From contig NC_065882.2 of the NCBI RefSeq assembly GCF_932274485.2, forward strand, positions 77,402,767 to 77,466,766: a DNA stretch of 64,000 nt, in the 5' to 3' direction. Source of the DNA: Patella vulgata. Taxonomy: Eukaryota; Mollusca; Gastropoda; Patellidae. Made by a program: the position numbers and the translations under genes. The notes beneath the pieces were generated by a model. It was given only the letters and a program-made list of their open reading frames with translations, was not told the DNA's origin and did no database searches. This document shows positions 9,355 to 18,540 of the stretch, one piece after another; position 1 is the stretch's first letter, and every line of letters starts with the position of its first letter.

Positions 9355-12300
9355 ATGAAGACCATCGGTGTTGTTATTATTTGTTGCTGGACTCTCTTTC
9401 AAGGTAAATACAAATATAGATTTTTAATTTTATACATTTTATTATTTTTTTCCATTTCCCAAACCCTGATTTACAATACTCAGTCATGAAGACTTCACAA
9501 CAATAGTATCTGAAGGTCATTGCCAAGTATACAAAAAATTGATTATCCGTCCCCTTCAAATCTTTGTTTGTGTAATGATTATATGGCGGTCTTCATGAAA
9601 GAAGTTTTATTTCCTAAACATGAACAAGGTTATTACTTTTGTTACAGCTAGAACATCATCAGCAACATTGATCACCTTAGCACCAGCCAACGCGTCTGCT
9701 GCAGTAGGAACAGACGCCATTCTTGGATGCATGGTATCTAATAAAGGAACGGATAAAGTTAAATGGCGAAAGGTAGGGTTAGGGTTGGGTTAGGTGTTGG
9801 GTTAGGTTAGGGGTTGGGTTAGGGTTGGTTAGGGTTAGATGTAATTCTCACAAATAAAACCAAAACAACCAGTTGGTGTAATATACAATTAAACTTTGTT
9901 ATCTCGAAGTCTGTTATTTCGAAGGTCTGCTGCATTACGGCGGGGTCAGCTCCCGGTTCCAGCCATTTCTTGATTTAAATTGGCAACAAATCACAAACTG
10001 TAATATATTAATTAAGCTGATGACATGATCTCGAAAACCAAACGATGGGCTACTTATGTAAAGCGAGCATCCTAATAGGCTATTATATGTTACGAATAGG
10101 ACAACGCCTATATCTCAGCAAGGGATGGACAGGACGGTATCAAATGAAATAACGTAATCAAAATTTATCATTATTTTTATACCGATTCGACGAAAATCAT
10201 CATGCAAGCTGTCTCTTTATAAAAATCTTGCTTACTTTTAAATGGCGAACCGTTTGATTATGGTCTTGCTTTGTTAATAAATGTCTAATCAATAATTTAG
10301 ATAACATTTCAAGCCAAAAGAAAGATCTGCAATAGACAGATTTAGCTCTTGCATAGTGTATGTTTAAATTTGTTCATTGGTATAAATATTGTATATTTTC
10401 AGGCAGGAGATACGGAAACGTTAACGGCTGATGCTGTCAGCGTGAAGAGTAACAGATACAAAGTTAGTGGCGCCAATAACAATTATAATCTAACCATAAC
10501 AAGTATAACAGTACAGGATGAAGGTGAATACATCTGTGAAGCAGGAGATACCGGAAGTGGACCTACCATATCTAAATCAGGCTTTCTGATTGCTGTTGGT
10601 AGGTTTTACACTATGCTTATTGGACTTGATATATTTTATAAACAATTCAAATGGATCATCTTGGTTCGGAAACTTTTCAACCAGTTACACTTGTTCAGTT
10701 GAAGCATAGTGAGTAATGTAACTCTCAAAATAGTATTATTCAGCATTGAAGCGTGGCTGATTCTAACAATGGAGACTCCTAGAACTTGAATTTTGTATTC
10801 CCGTTTTCAAAGCGATAATTTAGGGCAATAGGATATCACAACCAGATATTTTAACCAAATATACTTTTACCAAGAACTTGTTTTATAATTTTAAAGAATA
10901 CTCTTGATTTTCTTTTTACAGCCTTACCAACTAACATCAGTGCCTATTGGAGTACCCTGCCTATACCTGGTACCACAGCCAATCTAACATGTCGTGCTAC
11001 TTATGGTCGTCCACCTCCTAGGTTAACATGGTTTAAAGATGAAATCCCATACAATGTGTATGCATATACCTCTAGTAATGTTAATGCAATGGGTAAGTCT
11101 ACGTCAAGTCTAGTAATCTGGAGCCTGTTTCACAAAAAATTATAAGATTTAAGTTAAAAATTTACTCAAAATTCTTGGCCTTATTTTAACAAAAATATAG
11201 CCCTTATAAAACTTTTGTTGTTTGAATATCAAATACATTTGTGTTACTGGATCAAAGATATTTCTCATAAACAGCGATTGAAAGTTGAATAAATTCCTAA
11301 CTTAAGTCTGAGAATGCTTTGTGAAACCGGGGCCTGATTCTTATAATATACATATATTAATGTAAATGCTTTGGCCAAGTCTACGAATCTTTGAGATCTA
11401 GGAATAACATGGGGGGAAAATCCATGCTTTAAAACTACGAAAGTAAATATACATTAGTCTGAATGGTTTATATATATTAATCTAGTAATGTTAACGCTTT
11501 GAGTAAGTAAATCTAGTAATGTTAATATTCCGAGTAGGTAATCTATTAATGTTAATACTTTAAGTAGGTAAATCTAGTAATATTAATACTTCGAGTAAGT
11601 ATATATAATAATATTAATACTTTGAGTAAGTATATCTAGTAATATTAATACTTCGAGTAAGTATATCTAGTAATATTAATACTTTGAGTAAGTATATCTA
11701 GTAATGTTAATACTGTGAGTATATCTAGTATATTAATACTGTGAGTAAGTATATCTAGTAATGTTAATACTGTGAGTATATCTAGTATATTAATACTGTG
11801 AGTATATCTAGTAATGTTAATACTTTGAGTAGGTAAATCTAGTAATATTAATATTAGTAATATTAATATTGTAAGTAAATCTAGTAATGTTAGTACAGTG
11901 AGTAAATAAATCCAGTAATGTTAATACTTTAAATCTAGTAATGCTACGCTTAAGTCTAAACTTATATGTCTAGTTCCACAAAATAAGCACAAGCGAATTA
12001 TTTGGTAAATACAGACCATATGTTAATCCAGAAGTAACCTATTGATGAACCTTAAACTCTATTCTCCTTTGTAGGATATGGGGAGCCACGGTGGCTAAGT
12101 GGGTAAGCCGTTGACTCGCTAGCCTGCAAGTCGGGTGTTCGATCCCTGCATTGGACAAGAATGTTCATCGGTATTTTCCGACGTGGTTTCGCCTTGTCAG
12201 TTGTGCAGGAAGTAGAGCCTGACAAGGACAGCTGTCTAGTCGTTCGGATGGGACAAAAACCGAGGTCCCGTGTATACATTGACGTGTACGTTAAATATCC

Positions 12301-13811
12301 CTTGGCAGTTGAAATTCGATATGAGTAGGCCGTAGTTCCGTTGCGCGGTCAAAATTTCCCTTATAGCACACTGTATGGCGTATGCCCATCTTCATTATCC
12401 CGGTCGGAGCAGAACAGTAGGACGTTAAACCACATTTCATTTCATTTTGTAGGATATGGAGATGCGGTAAGCACCCTACCAATACCTCTGGCTAACACTG
12501 ACGAAGGCAAGAGATTTAGATGCCAGGCTGATTATGATGGATGGACACGTGCAGTGGATTTTACAATAACAACACATCTAACATGTAAGTTCCATTTAAA
12601 GTAGCTCATCTTCATTAGCCAAGTAGGAGCGGAACAGTAGGAAGTTAAAGTGGCTAAGTCTCCCACTCATCCAAAGTCTTCGACAATGACAACACGAATT
12701 ATTTGTCAATTTAAATCAATATTGATGCTGTGATCTTACCGGGAAAATGTGGGCTTCTGGTATCCAATTTTTAAGACAAAAATAAACATTTTACCATTGG
12801 TACACGAATCGTTATCATAATGCGTTTCAGTGCCATTTGTAACAAGGGACTCGAAGAACGAGGCTAGACATATTCCATAAGTCATGTCAAACGGTGGCGA
12901 TATTTTCTTATCTGGAGAGCATGCGCAATAAATATCGTCGGTGTAGACTGGAATAACCAGACGCTAGAAATTACATTATTATATGCGTTGCGACCCATTT
13001 GTGTCAATTTCTACGTCCCAAATATTAGCGATTTGACTTCTTTAAATCAAATTTTACTGATGTTCGAATAAAATGTTGTCATCTTGTTTTAGGATTAGAA
13101 CACCAAATCCTCGGCAGTAATTTTATTTTGGAAAATAATTTAAATCATACTTAAAATAAAGGACCCTGTTCATTTTGAATGAATGATTCGGGTTGATGTT
13201 GCACGTATACAAATTTTGAATGAATGAATGATTCGGGATACAAATTTTGAATGAATGAATGATTCGGGTCGATATTGCACGTATACACATTTTGAATGAA
13301 TGAATGATTCGGGTTGATGTTGCACGTATACAAATTTTGAATGAATGAATGATTCGGGTCGATATTGCACGTATACACATTTTGAATGAATGAATGATTC
13401 GGGTTGATGTTGCACGTATACAAATTTTGAATGAAATAACGATTAAGACTGTGCCATTTTTTTATATCAAATTTGTACGTTTTGTAACTATTCCATACAG
13501 ACCTCACACTAGCTTTCATTTTTTTCCCGCTAAAATGGATGAAGGTTTTTATATAAAAACGTTATCGCCAAAAATTTTGCCAAAATCAAATTTTAATCGC
13601 CACTTTCATATTTTTATCGCAAATTGCGACTTTTGCGACGGACAGCTTGAGTCCTGATTTTCAGACTAATGTTTGAATTAAGATTTCAGTATGATTTTGT
13701 TTTGTATCTGATTATAATTATGATATTTGTTTATATTTTTCAGCTGATGTCGGCCTTGTACAGATTTGTCTTGTAACTTTGGTTCTGCCAGTACTGACAC
13801 TTCTCTCTTAA
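9355..13811 (+). CDS. Two-Ig-domain protein, probably GPI-anchored (complete, 246 aa)
   Basis: Six exons join in frame: 9355-9403, 9648-9772, 10403-10598, 10922-11092, 12453-12584 and 13744-13811 (741 nt including the stop), all GT-AG. Exon 1 is a signal peptide (MKTIGVVIICCWTLFQ). Exons 2+3 make Ig domain 1 (ILGC, VKW, DEGEYIC). Exons 4+5 make Ig domain 2 (NLTCRA, PPRLTWF, GKRFRC). Exon 6 is a short hydrophobic end (VGLVQICLVTLVLPVLTLL) after small residues TSD, as in GPI-anchor signals; a single membrane helix is the alternative. Several N-glycosylation sequons occur (NAS, NLT, NIS). Likely role is cell-surface recognition or adhesion, but no ligand can be named. A SINE sits on the acceptor of exon 5 and a minisatellite copies the exon 4 donor. 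Its paralog is divergent at 7888. Confidence 0.8.
9773..9839 (+). repeat. Degenerate telomere-like TTAGGG array at a splice donor
   Basis: GGTTAGGG-type units with variants (GGGTTGGGTTAGG) begin at the donor of Ig exon 2, so GTAGGG is both the donor and the first repeat. Confidence 0.75.
10255..10368 (+). mobile_element. TTAA MITE family 1, one-end fragment
   Basis: Contains AGATCTGCAATAGACAG and TTTAGCTCTTGCATAGTGT, ending at TTTAAA; the other terminus is missing. Confidence 0.65.
11480..11960 (+). repeat. Minisatellite of about 16 units derived from an exon end and its splice donor
   Basis: Unit about 29 bp: TCTAGTAATGTTAATACTTT followed by GAGTAAGTA. The end of Ig exon 4 reads TCTAGTAATGTTAATGCAAT followed by GGGTAAGTC, so each unit resembles the last 20 or so coding bases plus the 5' splice site. 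Several units keep GTAAGT. A diverged single copy lies near 11350. Confidence 0.85.
12082..12445 (+). mobile_element. SINE-B, full length, inserted on a 3' splice site
   Basis: tRNA-like head (GGTGGCTAAGTGGGTAAG, then GGTGTTCGATCCC), body, and a CATTTCATTTC tail. The target duplication TTTGTAGGATATGG (12068-12081 and 12446-12459) contains the intron's TAG acceptor and the first bases of Ig exon 5. The downstream copy keeps the frame and follows a pyrimidine-rich tail. Confidence 0.92.
12603..12648 (+). mobile_element. SINE-B tail fragment
   Basis: Reads TCATCTTCATTAGCCAAGTA then AGGAAGTTAA. The MITE next to it uses this TTAA as its target. Confidence 0.6.
12649..13041. mobile_element. TTAA-flanked MITE, family 2, copy 2
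   Basis: Inverted relative to copy 1. Ends AGTGGCTAAGTCTC and, complemented, AGAAGTCAAATCGC, with TTAA at 12645-12648 and 13042-13045. Shares GGGTCGCAACGCAT-type blocks (complement) and the GATCTTACCGGGAAAA block with 4850-5353. Lies in the last Ig intron. Confidence 0.75.
13170..13435 (+). repeat. Minisatellite, unit about 58 bp with GAATGAAT core
   Basis: About five repeats of TTTTGAATGAATGAATGATT, CGGGTTGATGTTGCACG and TATACAAA. Long open frames on the complement are a by-product of the repeat. In the last intron of the + Ig gene. Confidence 0.85.
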
Positions 13812-14144
13812 AATCATAAATCACAATCTAAACAAATTCCTATACTCTGTTAGATATTATTAATTAATTTTTAAATTGCCTTGTGTTGCGACATGTAATT
13901 TATCACTCTGGGGTTTTTCTTTCGCAACAATTTAGTACATAAATTCTTGTTTCGTACACAAATTTACCCTATTCTGTCTTTTAATTAGATGAATGTTTAA
14001 ATTGTCGATTTTTGACTCTTAACTGGATATGATGAATTTAGCGGTAAAATGATATGAATTTTGGCGGTAAATCAGAATTTGTTTTTGACGGTTGATTGTG
14101 CACATAGATATAAACAAAAATTTGTAAAGTGAAAAATATTTTAT

Positions 14145-14410
14145 GCAAATCGATATAACGATTTTTTATAATCGATAAGATGATTTTTTATAATCGATGA
14201 GGTGATTTTTTTTTATAATCGATATGGTGTTTTTTTATAATCGATAAGGAAATTTTTTATAATCGATATGGTGATTTTTTATAATGCGAAAACGTGACTT
14301 TTTATAAACGAATACGTGATATTTAAAAAAAAAATGGTTTGATGATTTTTGTAAATCGATATGATAAATCGATATGATGAGTTTTGGAAATCGATAAGAT
14401 GATTAAGAAT
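14145..14410 (+). repeat. AT-rich tandem array around TTTTTTATAATCGAT
   Basis: About ten degenerate units of 22-30 bp, mostly ATCGATAnGGTGATTTTTTAT variants. Lies just 3' of the + Ig gene. Confidence 0.75.
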
Positions 14411-14486
14411 TTTAAAGTTGTCCGATTTGCCGACTTAAAATCGGCAGTTTAAACACTTAGGATGGGAATCTCTTCCATTTGTATAC

Positions 14487-14602
14487 CGCGCTGTATCATG
14501 AGGCCTGTCTTTGAGTCAACTGGCATGGTTTCGATTCCCCGGTTATACGTGATAAGGAGTAGGGTCGCCTGTCCGACCTTGTGGGTTCTTTCTCTCTCTC
14601 TC
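14487..14602 (+). mobile_element. SINE-A fragment
   Basis: Keeps CTGTATCATGAGGCCTGTC, the B box GGTTTCGATTCCCC and the central block start, then jumps to a short TCTC run. Confidence 0.7.
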
Positions 14603-14824
14603 CATTTGTATACAATGTAATTTCTTTTGTATTTTTCCTGTCTTTAAATATTCCAATCCAACTTTTACGACAGCTTATGAAATCCTCTCATGACGTAATG
14701 ACTAAAAGTTGGTCTTTTATTATTTTATTTATTTTAAAATGTTATTTATTGTTTTATGTGATATTCTTATACTTTAGTACAATATTATATTAATAGCATC
14801 TGTATAACTACAACATTATATTAA

Positions 14825-15183
14825 AGATACATTATGGGAGATTCGATAACGAGTTGGCAGTTCTCACTATAATATAAACAACTAGATAATGTAAAGGCAA
14901 TTTGCTGAAAATTTCATTCAAATTGATCTACTATGAACCGAGAACTAAGGGATTGAAATTTCCGCCTAGCCTCGATAATCAGTACTATAAACAGCATAGT
15001 CACGATTATCCATTTATGCAGTAAATCGGCTCATAATCCACTAAAGATCGCAGGCTAGCGATGCCATCTAGAGTTGATTATTGTCTGGATAGGTTAAATA
15101 ATGTCTAATAAATAACTTAGATAACATTTCAGGCCTAAAGAAAGATCTGCAATAGACAGATTTAGCTCTTGCATAATGTATGT
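14825..15183 (+). mobile_element. TTAA MITE family 1, full-length copy
   Basis: Ends AGATACATTATGGGAG and, complemented, ACATACATTATGCAAG; TTAA at 14821-14824 and 15184-15187. No coding capacity. Confidence 0.8.
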
Positions 15184-15192
15184 TTAATTAAT

Positions 15193-15412
15193 AAAATGTT
15201 TATAGCATCAATATCATAATATTTTAAAAAGAAATTAATAAAAATATTTATAATTCTAATATATATTATAAAATAATAATTAATAACATGATAAAATATC
15301 TATTGTTAATCAAATGTTTATAGCTACAATATCATAATATTTATATTTTGTTTGAATTAAAATATTTATTATTACAATATATATTATAAAATATCTATTG
15401 TTAATAAATGTT
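15193..15412 (+). repeat. AT-rich direct duplication, unit about 110 bp
   Basis: ATGTTTATAG, AATATCATAATATTT and AAAATATCTATTGTTAAT occur in the same order twice. Confidence 0.7.
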
Positions 15413-15523
15413 TTCTGCAATTCGTATTTGATCATTCTTCTGTCGACTGTGATGTTTAATGATATTTTGTGAGGCAGTCTATATGACACTGCTTATGGGG
15501 CATATAACCGCGGTGACTCATTC

Positions 15524-15740
15524 GGGGGTGGGTCTGTCATTGAGTCAGCTGGCGCATTTTTGATTCCCCGGTTGTACGTGACAAGGAGTAGGGTCGTCTG
15601 TCCAACCCTGTGGATTTTCTCCGGGTCCTCCGGTTTCCTCCCACTGCTAAAGACCCCTACGCGCAAGCGAATTATTGAAATAAAATTTAACCATGTGTTA
15701 TTCCCTAAATTACCTAGTTTGTGTCGAGTGGACGTTTCAC
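15524..15740 (+). mobile_element. SINE-A, 5'-truncated
   Basis: From GGTCTGTCATTGAGTCAGCT through the central block to GTCGAGTGGACGTTTCAC. The A-box part is missing. Confidence 0.8.
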
Positions 15741-15760
15741 ATTGTAGTGCTAACAATGCC

Positions 15761-15944
15761 GGGGGTTGGATTGCCGAATGGTTAGCGCATGCGCATTGTA
15801 TCATAAGGTCTGTCATTGATTCAACTGGCGTGGTTTCGATTCCCAGGTTGTACATGAAAAGAAGTAGGGTAGCCTTTCCGACCTCGTGGGTCTTCTCCGG
15901 GTCCTCCCAATGCTAAAGACGCCTACGCAGATTATTGAAATAGG
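15761..15944 (+). mobile_element. SINE-A, 3'-truncated
   Basis: Good tRNA-like head (GGATTGCCGAATGGTTAGCGC, B box GGTTTCGATTCCC) but stops after AGATTATTGAAATAGG. It lies right behind another copy, so the two form a head-to-tail pair. Confidence 0.8.
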
Positions 15945-16496
15945 TGTTGAAACAGCGGTCATCGATTACATCTGTTGTAATGGCCGTCTGTTTGTCTTTC
16001 TTACAGACCGTTTAGAAGACAATGGTACGCAAAAAATGAATTTTGGCACCACGGACCGTCTAGACCAGTGACTCATTTTTCGGACATTGATTATTATTTG
16101 TGAATGGAGCTGCATGGTTGGAATTCAGGTCGGCATAGAGTTGGATTTCGGTTGCAAACCGATTGGAAACTTTGAAGTTGCTTAATTCACGGGCTAGAAT
16201 AACAGAAAAACGCATTTACAGCGGTTAAATTTTCAAACATTCATCGAGCTCGTATGCCCATGCATCATGGGGCCATTTTATGTATAATTTTATCTGATGT
16301 TTTTACATTTATCTTTGTAAAATCACACAAGTGAAACGTGAAACACCCTTCATGAATGGCTTTTGGTTATTAAAAAATTTAAAAGTCACGTATGACTCAA
16401 ATAATGAATTACACCAACCATCTATTTACCGTTGATACATACGTATACAATTTCACACACCGTCTACTTTATATTATATATTGTCATTGACATACT
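15945..16496. other. Intergenic, nothing recognised
   Basis: Non-repetitive at the resolution of reading by eye; no exon with splice borders and family motifs found. Confidence 0.4.
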
Positions 16497-16508
16497 TATT
16501 TAACAAGG

Positions 16509-16880
16509 GGGAGCCACGGTGGCTAAGTGGGTAAGGCGCTGGCTCGCTAGCCTGGAGGTCGGGTGTTCGATCCCTGCATTGGCCGAGAAAGTTCATCCAG
16601 ATTTTCCGGCGTGGTTCTCCCTTGTCAGTGATGCAGGACGGAGGGGCTGACAAGGACAGCTGTCTAGTCGTTCGGATGGGACGAAAAACCGAGGTCCCGT
16701 GTACACATTGGCGTGCACGTAAAAGATCCCTTGACAGTTGGAATTCGATATAAGAGTAGGCCGTAGTGCCGCTGTCCGGGCAAAATTTCCCTCATAGCAC
16801 ACTGTATGGCGTATTCCCGTCTTCATTAGCCCAGTTCGGAGCAAAACAGTAGGACGTTAAACCTCATTTTATTTCATTTC
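16509..16880 (+). mobile_element. SINE-B, full length
   Basis: GGGAGCCACGGTGGCTAAG head, B box GGTGTTCGATCCC, ATTTC tail, and exact target duplication TATTTAACAAGG (16497-16508 and 16881-16892). Confidence 0.92.
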
Positions 16881-16892
16881 TATTTAACAAGG

Positions 16893-18260
16893 ACCTCACT
16901 CAAATATCTATTTTAATTTTTACACATGTGACGGCATTAAGGAGCACAAAAGGTCAGACTATTCATTTTATTCGAGCCAACCTGTGAGGTGTTACAATAG
17001 TTACATAGACATAGAAGATGTTAATACAACCGTCTTAACGCTTGGTTCCCACTATCACGATTCGCGTCAGGAAAACGCGTCTGTGGCCGTCAAACTTTCC
17101 AAATTATCTCGCGAGGAGGGAAGGGGCGGGGCTATACGATAAGCTCCGCTCCTTTGCCTCTCGCAGACGTCAGGCACCGTCGTCTGTAACCCGAAATTGT
17201 TTAGGGCTTTTCAGCTCGACCCAACTGCTCATCATAACATTAGAGACTTTTGGCAAGCGTAAATTCCTGGTCCGTATCGAGTATCCGTGACGTCATCAAT
17301 GCGTGTGCATTTCTCATACGTGATACGGGACACGAATACGGCAGCACGAAAAAGGTCTGTATAACACTGTCATCTTTTTAGCGTACTTTTTGACACTGAA
17401 ATGTTAGCGTTTTTATGAATCTATATGTATCCTGGAACACGAAGGTGTACATTTGATGTGATTATATCCATGTTAAAGCTTTTCGCGGAATTTTCATATT
17501 TTTTTCTGTCTGTCTGCATGCTGGTTGATATAGGTGCTAAATTCAGGGAGGTAGGACCTTACATATCTGTAAAAGGGCATACTTTCTGAAATGACACATT
17601 AGTGAAACCAAAAATTGCTGCCCGTTCGAAGTCTAAGATTTTTAATAAGATTTGACACTATTTTTTTTTTCAAAATTGTTAATAGCTCAGCGACTGTCGA
17701 GCGACATTACTCCCTTCAGGAATTTGTAGGCTAATAGAACTAAGCTCAGCTACTCATACGCACACTGATCCGCAATGAATATTCGCTAGGCCGCGACAAT
17801 CTCTGATAAGGATGACATCGATGCGACGTAATGAGCCACAAATATTAACTTTTTTCCTCCGACAAATTAAATTCTAAAAAAAAATTTATGCATTAGAAAA
17901 ACAAATAAAGACGTTTGAAGTATTTGTAGGTAAAAATTATTTTCTTTTTTAGTATAAATGGGTATCAAAATGAGTAAAAGGCGCCATTCTGCTCGAATCA
18001 TTAACGTGTTATGTAAACAATGCACGCACCATTGAGCCAATCATTGACGCCACGTGATATGACGTCATGTGTTGAAGGCAGTCATCCTTTACAGAGATAT
18101 TAGAAGACTTTCGTAATACTCTGTGAAACAGATTGACTCATAGTTACGCGGCGCCAGATCTGCCAGAACTATAAAACTACATTGACGCAAAGTATCACGT
18201 GATGATACGGATGGGAAAAAATCCCACTTTCCAAAAGTCTCTATTCATAGAGCCAGTACG
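16893..18260. other. Intergenic between the Ig pair and the SULT copy 2 3' end
   Basis: A GC-richer patch at about 17040-17330 has an 82-codon open frame without a recognised motif. It may be the remnant of a mobile element. Nothing else can be supported. Confidence 0.4.
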
Positions 18261-18329
18261 CCTATGTTTAATGTCAACTTTCCATTTACCCTTATAGATA
18301 ATTTTACAAAACAATATTAATAATTTTCA

Positions 18330-18540
18330 TAGTTTAGTTTGATTGTTTAGTTGAAAGTTTATCTGTGAGATATATATATATATATATATATATGATCAAG
18401 AGGATCTATAATATACCACGAGTTTAGTTTGATTGATCAGTTGATCAAGGTGGTCAAATAAACCACGAGTTTAGTTTGATTGTTCAGTTGATCAAGGTGA
18501 TCTAATATACCACAAGTTTAGTTTGATTGTTCAGGTGAAG
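18330..18540 (-). repeat. Stop-region tandem array of SULT copy 2
   Basis: Complement of the array seen after SULT copy 1: repeated AGTTTAGTTTGATTGTTCAG with CAAGGTGATCTAATA spacers. An (AT)n run lies at 18370-18392. Confidence 0.8.

Noticed and set aside
11480-13435. CRISPR-like direct repeats
   Set aside because: Units are contiguous and diverged without unique spacers, and the genome is eukaryotic.
13123-13519. Repeat proteins with IHSFKICIRATSTRI-type units on the - strand
   Set aside because: Translations of a 58-bp minisatellite inside an intron of the + Ig gene.
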